64,000 nt of DNA from Diatrype stigma (Eukaryota > Ascomycota > Sordariomycetes > Xylariales > Diatrypaceae): the NCBI GenBank assembly GCA_022225965.2, contig JAKJXP020000002.1, positions 682,001-746,000 of the forward strand, read 5' to 3'. The notes below the pieces were generated by a model that worked only from the letters and a program-made list of their open reading frames with translations, had not been told where the DNA came from and did no database searches. Position 1 is the first letter of the stretch. Each line of letters begins with the position of its first letter. This document shows, piece by piece, positions 1 to 12,095 of this stretch. Position numbers and translations under genes: made by a program.

Positions 1-1101
1 TAAGGCGCTTCTTTTCTTTTTCGCAGTCCTGTTCCGACTGTTTCTGTTTTTTCTTGAGTGATTCCACGAGCTTTTCCTGATCCGAAGCTGAGCGCTTCGT
101 TTGTTTTCTCTCATCCTCTAGATCCTTGTTGAGGTCATCCAACTGCTTTCGAAGGTCTGTCTGTGATGCAAGTCTACTAGAGGTCCGCCGTAGCGCTGCT
201 GTCTGTGTTGCACTGTTTTTCGTACTGTTCGTGCTTTTCACGGCGTCTCTTTCCTGGATGGCGCTGTCTCGCTCCTGGGTGATAGTATCTAACTTCTGTT
301 GAAGGTTCTGGAGCGCGGCCTTCTTATCGTCCAATTTTGCAGTCTGTGTTGCTGCAGCGGCTAGCTTGTCCTCGAGATCCTTGATTGCCTTTGCGTTCTG
401 TTCTTGCAACTGCTTATCTTGGGCACTTTTATCTATAAACTTCGCCTGTTCAATTTTCGATTTCTTTAACGCGTCTTGCAGTTTCTTGATCTCCGCACTC
501 TGTGTTGCTGCAGCGGGCGCCTTCGCCTGGAGTTCCTGGATATAGTTTTGGAGATCATTGATATACTTTGCGCTGGTTTTCTTTATCTCCTCATCCGTGG
601 CTTCTTTACTTAAGAATATTGCTTGCTGAAACTCCAGCTGTTGTAAGTCTGCCTGGAGTTTCTCGATCTTGGTCTTCTGCTGGTTATCGACGTCGGTTTG
701 GGTTTGAGCCTCGGTTGTACCTTGCGCCTGTTTCGCAGGCTGCGTTGCGTTTCGCGCTGGCAGGGGTCGAGTTAGTATATATACTTCACGATGAGTTACG
801 TGGTGAATGGATAAACCCCTCGCTCAAACACCGAAAGACTCAATGAACCCGCATAATGGGATAGTAATTGAATGCCCGATTTTCTTCCTTCGCCCCTGGT
901 ATATATAACTCTAAAGTTGCACTCACCGTCTCTCAGTTGAGCTTTAGTGCGTGCGAGTTTGAGCTTTTGTGCTGCGTCGGTACCTCGCTTCCGCCCTCCC
1001 AGCTGCTTCTTCAGTTCTGCAATCTGGTTTTGTATCTTCTTCACTCTTGCGTCCAGACCCCCCGCAGCACTTGCTGAAGGCGTCTTTTTCTTGACACCCA
1101 T
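1..1101 (-). CDS. Coiled-coil protein, N-terminal part (cut by left edge)
   Basis: Unrecognised protein that is predicted to be almost entirely coiled coil. Exon 1 runs 1101..927 and starts with MGVKKKTPSA. A GTGAGT donor (926 downward) and a CAG acceptor just above 756 remove an intron, and exon 2 (756..1) then stays open to the window edge in one frame. The product is rich in Lys, Glu, Gln, Asp and Leu with heptad-like spacing. It contains loosely repeated Ala-Ala-Thr-Gln blocks (AAATQSAEIKKLQ, AAAATQTAKLDD, NSATQTAALRR). No catalytic motif or membrane segment is visible. The role could be structural or scaffolding, but that is inference from composition only. The C-terminus lies outside the window. 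The frame continuity over 750 bases without a stop makes the call firm; the function is unknown. Confidence 0.8.
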
Positions 1102-2851
1102 GGTTTAGTATTCGACAACTCCCAATTTGCTCGTAGGAAAGTGCTAGTGCCGACCATAGTGAATGAACTATGCTGTGTCTTCGCTTATAAGGAGTTATAT
1201 TTCCGCTTTCTCCCTGATACCGAACAATGGCCGGGTATGCTTGCAGAGATATGAAGAAGTTGCCTTTGTTAAAGGTTTACCAGTGGCCGGATTCGGTTCC
1301 CGGTGAGATAACTTGAGAAAGGACAAGAATAAATCACGAAGAATTCATTCATTTGAAACAAGACACTCGTGTTGCTACTTATACGGAATTAACGATTTGT
1401 TCATTCTCTGCATCAAATTTATATGTAGGACGGGACTTCGTACGACTTTGTAGTGTCTGCCTTGATATTGAATATATCGACTAGAGTCACATCTCATGGT
1501 GTGCGGGCCAAAGTCAGCTCACGAAGGCCATGTCTGATCATATCTACTATATGACCAAGAATGAGCTCGGAGTGGATGGTATTTGTGACCCTTTGACATA
1601 TCTATATAACCACACAATACGTGGATTTTGTCTTACGTTGGCTGTAGATGCATCCGAAACCCCTTTAAGCCTTCAAGTCCGCACATGAGCAATTACAGAC
1701 TTCGTGATCGAGGAGTCTTCCCTCGTAAGCCAGAGGCTGTAGGTAGGTAGCCCCCCCCCCCCCCCCTCCCCGCCCAGAAGACCGAATAAAGTCGCAACCC
1801 ACCCAGCCTGCAATGTCTGAGACAAAGAGCCATAAGCGAGATACCTGCGCACTTTGCTCCAGTAGGAAACCTAACTGCTCTATTGGAACTGACCATCCAA
1901 ACAGCGACAAAGTTTCGTACCTAGCAGTCCTTCGACACGGGGAAAAAGAACCTGGTAGGCTGGTTCCGTCGACGTAACAATAGCAAGCGTAAATCACGCC
2001 AAGACAGAAAGTGGAAGAAAGTACTTTGGTCGTAAACCAATCTCGGGGACTTTGTTGAGAGAAGTCATGCGATTTTTTTGTTCCGTCACGAGCTTGTACC
2101 AAGACAGACACCCCTTTGTTATGTTCGAATCCGACTGTCCCAGCTCCGGCAACCAGCTCATCCATGTCTACTCACAAGTCCCGAGAACCTCGCGTATGCC
2201 CGTTGATGCACGAGGTAGCGGGCGCCGAATCTATAGTTGTATTGAATGCTAAACAAGATTGAGCCACTCCCGCTGACACGCCAGGGAATACTGAGGGTAT
2301 TGAAAACCCCAATGGTGGGCCGTGCTGATTATCGAGAGGGCGCCTCGTGTAGCAGAAACGTATGGGATGGATTACTTATGCGCTGAAAATACTACCTAAG
2401 CGATAGTCGCAAACTATGAACCTCTAGATGCCTACACAGAAAAACGCCAGGAGAACAAACAACAGGAAGAACACGGAGTGATTCTTGTAAGTTGCCAACC
2501 AACCCCCTCCTAGCCTAGCCAGCCAGCGAACAAAGAGCAAAGAAGCAAGTGTAACGGTGTCCCACAACTGTGCGCGCAAATTCTTGAAAAGGGCAAGTAA
2601 GTAGGAAGCTTGAGACCGTGTTGGCCTAGTTGGCGGTATGCCTCCTATGTAACCTCCTTGTGTATGTATGATTATATGTATATGGTATGTGTCCCCGTGT
2701 ATGTAATGTCTTTCTATGACAAATGAGAGCTTGCCGTTTCCGTCTTGTCATGACCCTATATCGAAAGGACCTTTATTAAGGTGTAGCTTTAGGAAACCCC
2801 GCTAGAACGTGGTATAGACAACCTTTGGGGTCATAAAGTAGTGCCCTGTAA
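1102..2851. other. Intergenic, no supported gene
   Basis: About 1.75 kb between two genes, the coiled-coil gene reading left and the OSBP gene ending at 2852. Short open frames occur on both strands, but none shows a family resemblance or a consistent splice pattern. The stretch contains a 16-base C run and TATG-rich simple sequence around 2660-2700. Confidence 0.5.
1751..1766 (+). repeat. Poly-C tract (C16)
   Basis: Uninterrupted run of 16 C followed by a short C-rich tail (TCCCCGCCC). It lies in intergenic DNA. Similar runs of 12-13 C on the same strand occur at 22303, 23424 and 44016. Confidence 0.95.
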
Positions 2852-4556
2852 TCAAACAACCCCTTCGAGGTCCCACTCGTTCTTCTGAGCTCGCTCGAGA
2901 ACTTCCCGCCCCTTATCTGTAAGGTTGGGCCGTCCGCCTTTATCGGTGACCTCTGTGAAAAAGAGAGGCTTGAAGGGCGCATTCAGTCGTTCCCGTTCCC
3001 GAGCCTTTTCTCGCTGCTTTTCCTCCAGCTCGACCTTGACGCTAGTTGCTTTGGAGAATTGCTTGGAAAGTATGGCTCGCGTAACACCACCCCAGAGCTT
3101 CAGTGACTCGTTCTCTGCCTGCTTCTCTTCCGGTGGCAGGGATTTCTGTGCTACCTTGAGTGGGTTGAGATCGATGATGACGATTTGGTTCTCGGGTGGA
3201 TGCGATTCCTGTTCAGCGCTTAGTCACCAAGCAAACAACTATGAGGAGACAGATGCTGGTACACAAAGGAAAATGCAAAGCGCAGTTAACTTACCACAGG
3301 CTTGGGACCTAAAGTGAACACGATCTTGTCCTTCCAGTTTCCACCTAGCCTGGCCAGTATATCGGAATCGGGCACGTCTTTGATACGAACTTTATCATCC
3401 TTGTCCGGATCGTATTTGAAGATAATGCCTTCCATCTTGTTCTGAGCACGACCAAGCCAGCCGTCCTCGAGATAGTTCAAGATAGCTTTTATCTTGGTCT
3501 TGGGGCATGTGATATAAGCTACGTCGGCAACGCTCACGGCCAGGGCTCCGCGAAGAATACCACCCAGGTGGGCAGCGGGGTGTGTCAGTTGATATGTCTC
3601 GTTATCTCGCCGTTCCAGGGTGACGAAAATGCCGAGGTTGTGCTCTCCGGGGGAAACCTTGATGGCAGTGCCAGTAAACTTGGCACTGATCTGATCGTAA
3701 CCCCGAGCATGCAAGCCCTTCTCCGGGCAACTGACATAGAAGGCGCTGACAGGTGGGTGATGGGAGGTCTGCTCCGTCAGGTAAGATATGCGAACAGTTG
3801 GCCCCGTGGGGTTCGGGGTGGTTTGAACGACAGAGACGGTCGAGCCGGCTCTGGACTCCGACTTTAGAGCTTTCAGTGATCCATTGCCGGCGCTTCCTGT
3901 GCCATTGGCACCGGTCAAGTCTTTCGTATTTATAGGGGGCGCGTTGTCTTCAGCTTCCCAGTTACACCGGAAGAACTCGCCGAGGCAAGAGTTGTATGGC
4001 TTGCAGGGCTTCCCCTTGACATACTTGAGATCCTTGGTGAACCAGAAGCGGAGGACTTCGAGCATGCGGTCGAGGGGCTCGTCGGATGTTCCGATGGCGG
4101 CAAAGGCACTAGGATTGTCGAGGTAGTTCCAGTACTCGAGGTTAGGCGTGGGCTCGAGTAGCTGGGAAGGAAGGGAGAAGCGAACAGATGCAAGATCTGA
4201 GACGCCAATGAATCTACAAGTGACGCATGCTGTTAGCTACTTTTTCGCGCCTGTGTCATCTTGAACCGCGCAGCTTTGCTCAGCTAGGGGTTTAGTCAAA
4301 TCGCACGTGTCATAAGCTATGAGTATCGTGGAGGCAGATGAGACTCCGTCATCGGATGAAAACCCCGCGATCTGGCGGTGAGGTTGTCATCCTCTAGTAA
4401 ACACTAGGCCTAGTAGTATTGTTTTGAGTAGTGAAACAAAACAAAGGTAGCCTCTTACCTTCGCAGGATGCCGATGAAAGTCTTCAGCTTCCCCCCATCC
4501 GATTGAGGGACATCCTCGGACGAGTCGACGGTCGGTGGGGGTTGTGATGTAGACAT
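2852..4556 (-). CDS. Oxysterol-binding protein (OSBP/ORP/Osh family)
   Basis: Lipid-transfer protein of the OSBP-related family, expected to move sterols or phosphoinositides between membranes in the cytosol. Exons are 4556..4459, 4213..3295 and 3208..2852, giving 457 aa. The signature EQTSHHPPVSAF lies at about residues 180-191. The upstream KPYNSCLGEFFRC block is at about 104-116, and a conserved segment beginning FIGVSDLASVRFSLP spans the first splice junction, which confirms it. The tail (residues ~340-457) is charged and helical, as in other ORPs. There is no PH or ankyrin domain, so this is the short, ORD-only type comparable to yeast Osh4 or Osh6/7. Introns use GTAAGA and GTAAGT donors. 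A Ser/Thr/Gly-rich insert sits between the LGEFFRC and HHPP motifs. Which subclass and lipid it binds cannot be told here. Confidence 0.93.
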
Positions 4557-7500
4557 GATGGTGATGGCGATGCTGACGCTTAGCGGACGGTAGCGACAGG
4601 AAGTCCTCAAGGGGCGGTGATGAACCTTGGTGCGAGGTGTTCGAGACTCTGCTAACTTAAGAGGCTTTGTGGTCTAGTCTTCGATGATAAAACAAGAAAG
4701 GCAAGATCTTGTCTTTGCCGTCGAGATGTGGCCCCCGACGACCAGACAACACACGTTGGTACGAATAGAATGCTGCCTGCCTAGTTATCGTTGCGCGTCG
4801 CTTCGCAGGCTTTAAGCTGTAGGTATATTATCTCGGCTACTTTGGTGAGAATCTTAAGTAGGCATAGGTGTAGGCTTAGGCACAAGCACAGGCATAGGCA
4901 CCCGGTAGGTAGGCACGGTAGGCTCGTAGGCTCAAAGGCTCGTAGGTTGGTAGTAGGTAAGGAGAATCATGAATAGGAGCTTTGTTCTGCACTTCTGTCA
5001 ACTAATTAGCGAAGTCATTAGCTAGTAGGCAGTCTAGGCGGTAGGGAAGTATTAATTGGCTTGTGAAATCGGACCAGTGACGTTATCAAGCAATCAAATG
5101 CGACCGATAAGCAGGTGCTGAGTTAAAGGAGAGACGGTTCCGATTTTCCGACTGTCCAGCCAGCCCGTCAACCTGTCTGTCTCCAACGCCGGGATTGACT
5201 TTAACGGCCTTAATGACAGTGGCTAACCGCCTGAAAGCTTGGTAGATCCGTACTAATTACGTACATACAGGTAAGTACAAACATACCCGACATACCTAGG
5301 TGCTAGGGAGCCTAGGTACTTGTATTGTACACACCTAGGCAACCCAAGCTGTCGTCCATTAACACATCTAGTTAGGTAGTCAAGTAGGTATGTAGTCATC
5401 TGATTGTCCACGAGTGTTACTATTCACATTCTTTATTCATGCGCATACGTACCTCATACCTACCTGCCGGGATTATGGATATATATATCCAAGAACTCCC
5501 AAGCCATAGTCGTAATGGCAATTGCGGATGATTCTCTCAGTTTCAGACATTGGGCAGCTTATCCAAGGGCAAGTGAAAGTCCCTGCATATCTATCCGATA
5601 ACGGGCAACTACCTCTAGCTGCCACAAGCGAGGTGTGCAAGTAAGTGCGCAGCTAACGTTTCAGGGGTTGCCAAGTGGTTGGTAGCATGAGCCAATCAAT
5701 TCAACACGCGTTTGCAATGTCTTCATTTTATTTGATCGCCCGAGGGGGCACAAGCCGGCCACAACACCAGAAGAGCAGAAGGGCAGAAGGGCAGAAGAAC
5801 AGGCTGCGCACTGAGTCTCTGACATGGTCATACGCACACCAATTCTACTCCTATTAATTATGTAAATTACGTATACGTATTTTGTCGTCAGCTCGTGCAA
5901 GTAACATGGAAAACAAGTCACCCCTCAAAATATAACATGTCGGGTACGTCCCAACTAGCAGCCACACCTCGGGCTGTCAGCGCTACTGTGCTGGGAAGGT
6001 TCTAGGTTACAACGGAAACAAGCGCATAGGATAACGCGCAGGCGAGATCGGACTCCCTAACATATTATAGATGACGTCACCTGCTCATATAAGTACGATG
6101 TAGAAGCACGAGGACATCGGCGGGCGGCGGGCTGGCAGGTGACTGGTGACGGGTGACGGGGACTCGGGAGATAGTGCGGGGCATACCAGTGGACCTAAAT
6201 CGCTCTACTGCAACCACATGCTCCCACTCGCACTCTTATTGGATATGCATTTACTTAACCCGAAGACCTCAATGGCTGTTAAGTTCCAGCTGACTCGGCT
6301 GAAGCTCGAGTGAAGCTCAGAAAGCTCCAATCGCCATGGATAATGTAAAGTGGCCTATTAATAACCAAAAGGGGGGACATATCGCAACAACAGCATATGC
6401 ATTTATCTACTGACTTCCTTTCCGAGAGTTCATTACAAATCCTACCTTTATGAGTACTATAGGTAACGGTCTCAAAAGCCTTAGGGACGACCATTCCACT
6501 GATAGACCTTAGAGAAATACCGAGTTCTTTGATCACGTTGACTCGGGCTCTGCTAAGCATAGGGTATGCTAGGCTGGTCCGTTATTTTTCTGGCATTTAC
6601 CCCAGCCTCGAGTGATATAGGGGTTGATAGGGGCATCCTGTGGATGATGATTTTATTGACGCCATCTAGTCCTTGATCAGTTCGGACACATGTCATCCCT
6701 GGCCCGTAAGGTAGCATTCTCGTGCCTGCATAACATCCACGGGTTGCCGTGATTAGGCCCCGTACCGGACGTTAAACACCCCAATGTTCTTAGGCTTGAA
6801 GTCCCGCCAACTGGGTTTCGGACCTGTGCGACTCATAAATCCAGCCGGGGCCCCCGAAGCGACGACTGCGCTCCGGGCGGGCTTGCACGGGGGAAGTCAC
6901 TCCCAATCTCGCTGTCGAAATAGATCTGGTTTGATCATTGGGCTCTGATCCCGTGCTAGTAGCTGCGGTAAAAGCCACCAGAGGCTTGGGCTCTATAACA
7001 TACCGGGGGATGGTTATCTTAAATCGACAAGTTAGACGAATGAGATATTGTTTGATGGGTGAGACTATTAGCTGCTATATTCCTCAAGCGTTCAGTTTTA
7101 AAACATCTAGAATAGGCAGAGGTCTGGCGTTTACCTGTATATTCTCCACTCATCATGGCCTGCCCATGACCTTGTTGGTAAAAGAGTTTCGAATCCACAG
7201 CGGCAAGTGCCGCAATCGCTATCCTAGGCGAGGTATTTCAAGGAAGCATCAGTATATGCTTTGGGCCATTTCGCAGTTCGGCTAGCTTTGGGCCAAGGTT
7301 CGACAAGCCAAGACTCGACTCTGGCTAGCCCATTTAATGTTCAAACCACATTCATTTATAGACCTACTCGCACCATGCCTCATCCAATGCTCTCCCCTTT
7401 ACCGATGTAGAAGCACATATATATAAATATACGTAACGGTATTACAACGCCTTAGTCTGTAGCCTCACACGGAACCGATTCCAAAGTCTTCCATGCTGCG

Positions 7501-8999
7501 CATGCGTTATTCATGCTTGTGATCATATATAGACGGAGATACAACTACAATAATCATCAACAAGCTCATCCTGTTGAAATGAGTATATACTGGGTACTTG
7601 CCCGAGGAGTAGATCCAGTTAGATCAGACACTATATTCAGCTACTAAATGCCTTGAGCTCTAAATATATGAACGACAACTACGACTGGACGAGCTTCTGG
7701 GTGTAAGGAGAGCGAGTCACTTGTTTCTTCCAACCTCTATGAGTAATAACAAAAAGAACCACCCTTCGTATAATCTGTATTACTGGAATTGCCTTCAAAC
7801 TAGTCGACAATGGATCAAGTGATTCCTATGGTTCCCCATGGCGTTACTCCCTCGGCCCCTGACAGGCTTGGGATACGGAGAGAAAGAGTACACTATGGGA
7901 ACAGTGCATAGTCAAGTCCGATCTGCGGTAGTTTCTGTCACTAAATTAGTCAACCATAAGTAAGCGGTAGCAGTTAGGAAGCCAGAAATTCGACTTCTCC
8001 CTTCGAAACTTGAACGAAGAAACCCCTTTATTCAGGCCACCAGTAGAATACTATTACGATAGCTCTATACCATATAACCTTATTACGGTTTCATGCTTCT
8101 CGTTACCAGAGAATGTGTCGAGACTATAGTCTAGTAAAAGCTGGGGAGGACTCTGATTCTGATAACCACGGTAAATTAACCTATGAGACAATACAATACC
8201 ACATCTTGTAGAAACAAACAGTTATTTAAGACTGGGACGACTTCCTCATAGCTGACTCTAAGTCAACGAAGTCCAGTTTGCATTGGGATTCCTCAGATAT
8301 ACTTCAACGCGGCCATTGCTACTCAATATCGACTTCTAACCACAAAATGCAATACAGGTCTAGGGACATCACGAGGTGAAGCGACATCTCGGTAGATGGT
8401 TACCCAAAAGGTCAGTGCTCAAGAGGCCACCGGAAAATGCTTTACTCGAAGTATAGTGATAAATTCCGAAACGCTCACGATAATACCAGCATGCGTTATT
8501 AACAAGTCGACTCGAGCCGAGGTCGCGACGTATGTATGAACAGATAGGGCAATATTATTGGCAAATTAATCAATCTTATCTAAACCAGCATGGTAATGCA
8601 TACCTTAAGTGTTACAACACCGTAAGGCTGATGCAGGTGGAGCTATCCCCCTGACTTCGAAGCCCTTAGTAAAGGGGTATTAGCACACAACAGTATAAAG
8701 GTCCGACCTGAACGTACCATCCAACTGATTATAAATCAAAGAGCATGAACATTTATTACGGGACTGTTCACGAGGTAGAGTGGTGGCTATAAGGCGACAT
8801 AGCCGACATCGGCTCCTATAGTAATGACGTGATCTCGAGGCAGCTGTCGCAATACTTAGCAGCGTGACATACGTATAGATAAAGCGATCTGATGTTGCGA
8901 TCTCCTCACTTCGAGATTATGACAGAACGGCAAACGCAAACCATTAATACAGTTACTTGAACGTAGTATCATAGCACTTGGAGGACAAAGTAGTAGAAA
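4557..8999. other. Gene desert with low-complexity sequence
   Basis: About 4.4 kb without a supportable gene. Simple TAGGCA/GGTAGG-type repeats lie near 4858-4961, and CCTAGGTA-like motifs recur around 5295-5345. A GC-richer island occurs at about 6780-6990 in otherwise AT-leaning DNA that is rich in stops in all frames, particularly 7300-8990. The island may be an old transposon relic, but no domain can be recognised. Confidence 0.45.
4858..4961 (+). repeat. Degenerate TAGGC-type minisatellite
   Basis: About 100 bases built from imperfect TAGGCA, CGTAGG and GGTAGG units. It lies roughly 300 bases upstream of the oxysterol-binding protein gene (which reads left). The small open frame over it is a by-product of the repeat. 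Confidence 0.7.
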
Positions 9000-10271
9000 A
9001 TGCCGACAGAATTCATCAGCCTGACCTTTCCCACCCAGTCGACGGAGCTTGATCCTATCCCCAATGCGAAGATCGACCCCGAATTCCTGGAGCGCTACGC
9101 CAGGAACCTCGACGACTATGAGTACAACTACACGCTAGTTCCCTACGACTCCTCCTCCTTCGACCCCTTCACGGTGGGCGCCACCATCGCGTCGAAGACC
9201 AAGAACCTCAAGATCATCATCGCCCTCCGACCAAACACTCTGTACCCCACCGTGGCCGCCAAAGCTCTAGCCACGCTCGACCAGGTCAGTACTTGTTATT
9301 TGTTCCTTGTTAAGAAGTTCCAGAGAAGACAGTTCGGGTCAATCCTTCACAGGAACCTCCCAGAAGCGGCAGCGGAAGTGAAAAGTACATGTATGCTAAC
9401 TCGTTGCGCGCACGCGCGGCGTGAAAAAAAGCTGAGCAACGGTCGCGCCGTGGTGCACTTCATCGCGGGCGGAAGCGACGCGGAGCAAGCGCGGGAGGGC
9501 GACTTCCTGGACAAGGAGCAGCGGTACTCGCGGCTGGAGGAGTACATCCGGATCCTGCGGCGGGCGTGGGCGTCGCCGGAGCCGTTCGACTGGGAGGGGG
9601 AGCACTACCAGTTCAAGCAGTTCCGCAACCTGGTGCGGCCGGTCAACGGGACCGGGATCCCCGTGTCGGTGGGCGGGTCGTCCGAGGCCGCGTACCGGAT
9701 CGGCGGCGCGCTGGCGGACATCTTCGGGCTCTGGGGCGAGCCGCTCAAGGAGACGCGCGAGCAGATCGACCGGATCTACGCGGCGGCGGAGGCGGCGGGC
9801 CGGGCGCCGGGCGACCGCCCCCGCATCTGGGTCACGTTCCGGCCGATCGCGGCCGAGACGGACGACCTGGCGTGGGCCAAGGCGCACCGCACGCTCGAGC
9901 TGCTGAAGCACAACATCGCCAAGGGCCAGGGCAAGGTGGCGGCCGACGCGCCGCCGCCGCAGAACGTCGGCTCCCAGCGCCTGCTGGAGATCGCCGCGCG
10001 CGGCGAGGTCCAGGACCGCGCGCTGTGGTACCCGACCGTCACGGCGACGAACGCGCGCGGCGCCTCGACCGCGCTCGTCGGGTCCTACCAGACCATCATC
10101 GACTCCCTGCTGGACTACGTGGATCTCGGCGCCGAGCTCATCTCCATCCGCGGGTACGACAACCTGAACGATGCGATCGACTACGGGCGCTATATCCTGC
10201 CGGGTGTGCGGAAGGTGCTGGAGGAGCGGAAGAAGGGGCAGAATGGGGGGACAAATGGCACATCCGCATAG
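9000..10271 (+). CDS. Luciferase-like flavin monooxygenase (SsuD type)
   Basis: Bacterial-luciferase-fold, FMNH2-dependent monooxygenase resembling alkanesulfonate monooxygenase SsuD, which releases sulfite from organosulfonates using reduced flavin from a partner reductase. Exons 9000..9284 and 9432..10271 give 374 aa, close to SsuD's usual ~380. The diagnostic block LSNGRAVVHFIAGGSDAEQ followed by GDFLDKEQRYSRLEEYI is clear and is restored only when the 147-base intron is removed. IPVSVGGSS and ADIFGLWGEP also match the family. The intron has a GTCAGT donor and a poor AAAG acceptor. It is a multiple of three with no stop, so an unspliced message would add 49 residues. Exon 2 is much more GC-rich than its surroundings. 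No sulfonate transporter or flavin reductase is adjacent. The substrate is inferred from family only. Confidence 0.88.
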   Translation: MPTEFISLTFPTQSTELDPIPNAKIDPEFLERYARNLDDYEYNYTLVPYDSSSFDPFTVGATIASKTKNLKIIIALRPNTLYPTVAAKALATLDQVSTCYLFLVKKFQRRQFGSILHRNLPEAAAEVKSTCMLTRCAHARREKKLSNGRAVVHFIAGGSDAEQAREGDFLDKEQRYSRLEEYIRILRRAWASPEPFDWEGEHYQFKQFRNLVRPVNGTGIPVSVGGSSEAAYRIGGALADIFGLWGEPLKETREQIDRIYAAAEAAGRAPGDRPRIWVTFRPIAAETDDLAWAKAHRTLELLKHNIAKGQGKVAADAPPPQNVGSQRLLEIAARGEVQDRALWYPTVTATNARGASTALVGSYQTIIDSLLDYVDLGAELISIRGYDNLNDAIDYGRYILPGVRKVLEERKKGQNGGTNGTSA

Positions 10272-11007
10272 CACATTGCTTTCATATAGCAGCAATAGCT
10301 AGTTGAGATAAAAGACTATCGAGATGATCAATTAGTCAATGTGGGTTCTTCTTAATCCGTATATTTCTGTTGTAGCTGCAATGACTGAAATCCATAGTTC
10401 GGTATCAACCAAGCCATGCTTCAGTTGACCCATACTCTTATTGCAGTGAGCGTCAGAGTTGTAGACTTATTGACATATCATATAAGAGAGCACCGCGCTT
10501 ATGATCTGACCCACAGTGCCCAACTAACTCAATAAACATCCGGGAGCTCCCGGCTGCGGGCCGCTCCGCGTTGGCAAAAGAGGGCCCAGTATATATAACG
10601 AACCTGCGGGACGACCCCAAGATTTGTTATGGGGAGGGTGGACTCCAGGTATTCACACTAGGCAACTGCTACGTTTCAAAGCCTACGGGACCCCAGCGCA
10701 TGTGAAGCTGCTTTCCATGAAGGCATTGATGGTCTATGCGGTATCATGCTAACGACAGGATCCATCGCGCGCAAGCTTGCCAGACGCTATGGAAGAGAAT
10801 GTCGATAGGTCTCTGGAGGCGCTTTGGCGGGACTACACTGCGAGATATCCCGATACTGTGTCTTCCAATGCATACCGGATGACCGGGCTTTCGTTAAAGG
10901 TGATCATGTTTCTCGTGATTGGGGTATATGATGATATAATACAACGAAATGCCCAGCTCTTTCCCTTCCCCCTGAACGCCTGTTACCCGCATTTGCATTC
11001 CACGCGG
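10272..11007. other. Intergenic, no supported gene
   Basis: Lies between the 3' ends of the monooxygenase and the DJ-1 gene, which converge. A forward open frame at 10777-11157 mostly overlaps the antisense of the DJ-1 last exon and is not believed. Confidence 0.5.
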
Positions 11008-12095
11008 TTATTGTATTCTGTTGAAGCTCTCAAGCAGCTTCACAATTTCTTCAGCGAACAGCTGCGCGTCGCCGGGGTAGCGCGCGCTGATATAGTTATA
11101 CTTCTCGTCCTCGACGACAAATCTAGAAAGGAGAATCGAAAGGTCAGCCTGGAATAGGAAGGGGGCGGCACTGGTATACTTGAAGCATGCAGGATACTTA
11201 CGGGCCGGGATTCAAGCTACTCTTGAACTGGGCAGGATGGCCGAGGGCCTTGGTGACCTGGAGATGGCACCGTTAGCATGTATTATCAACAAGAGGTTCC
11301 AAGGGCGTAGCTCGCGGTCCCTACCGAATGCTCGACGTCCTCGCTGCCGGCACCGTACGTCTTGTAGTAGTCGCCGAGGAAGGCGCGCGTGCCCCAGTAG
11401 GCGGCCTGTTCCATCTTGGCGGGCAGGGTGGTGGTGAGGCAGTCGCGGATGACGCTGCGGCCCTCGCCGTCGCGCGCGTTGGCCAGGACCAGGACGCCGT
11501 GGCAGATGGCGGCGACGACCTTGCGGCCGGCGGGCTTCCTCGTCTGGGGGAAGTACGCGAGCAGGTGGCGGTGGAGGGCGGCGGACTCGATGATCTGGCG
11601 CATGGCCTTGTCGTGGCCGCCGGGCAGCACGACCACGTCGAACGGGTCGAGGGAGAAGGCCGGGTCGGACCACGCCAGCGGGTGGCGCATCTCGTCGCTC
11701 GCCGCCATCTTCTTGTACAGGGCCACCACGTCCTTCTTGGCGCCGAGCAGCTTCTGCGTGAACCCCTCCAGCATCTTCTTGTCGCACCGCGGCGCCTTGC
11801 CGGTCTCGGTCGCGAACTTGATCTCGTAGTTGGTGCCCTTGAACATGGTGTAGGGCACGGCGGTCTCTGCATCGGAGAGAAAGAGAAGAAAAGAGCAACG
11901 TCAGGATATCATATCACCACGCAAGCGCTCGTGGATAATGGCTAGAAGCATTCCCGTTCCGCCAACTAATAGCTTGAACAGGCGCAGGGAAACGAACGTA
12001 CCTGTAGGGTCGTGGCCATAATCGGCCATCAAGAACACCACCTTCGCTGTCGTGATCGAGGACGAAGGTGGGGATACGATTGGCGGGTCATCCAT
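11008..12095 (-). CDS. DJ-1/PfpI (ThiJ) family protein
   Basis: Class I glutamine-amidotransferase-like protein of the DJ-1/PfpI superfamily, whose members act as glyoxalases, deglycases, chaperones or hydrolases. Exons 12095..12002, 11866..11325, 11257..11202 and 11122..11008 give 268 aa. The start is an ATG in strong CACCATGG context. VVLPGGHDK is followed by the nucleophile elbow AAICHG, with the candidate nucleophile at Cys153 and the neighbouring His at 154. The C-terminus reads SARYPGDAQLFAEEIVKLL, which fits the family and supports the last two small exons. The N-terminus has VVFLMADYGHDPTETAVPY, a beta strand then the usual Glu-bearing turn. No targeting signal is seen, so it is probably cytosolic. 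It converges on the monooxygenase gene but no functional link is evident. Confidence 0.9.

Noticed and set aside
6780..7285. GC-richer island with opposing 62- and 115-codon frames
   Set aside because: No domain, start context or splice pattern supports a gene; possibly an old repeat, left as unexplained.
9396..10295. 299-codon minus-strand open frame (and an overlapping plus frame at 9566-10306) over the monooxygenase
   Set aside because: They are GC-driven shadows: Arg/Leu/Pro-rich low-complexity products overlapping a clear family member in another frame.
10777..11157. Forward 126-codon frame before the DJ-1 gene
   Set aside because: It overlaps the antisense of the DJ-1 last exon, whose minus-strand product matches the family.
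11180..11945. Plus-strand frames of 85-205 codons over the DJ-1 gene
   Set aside because: They are antisense shadows of a GC-rich coding exon, with no family match.
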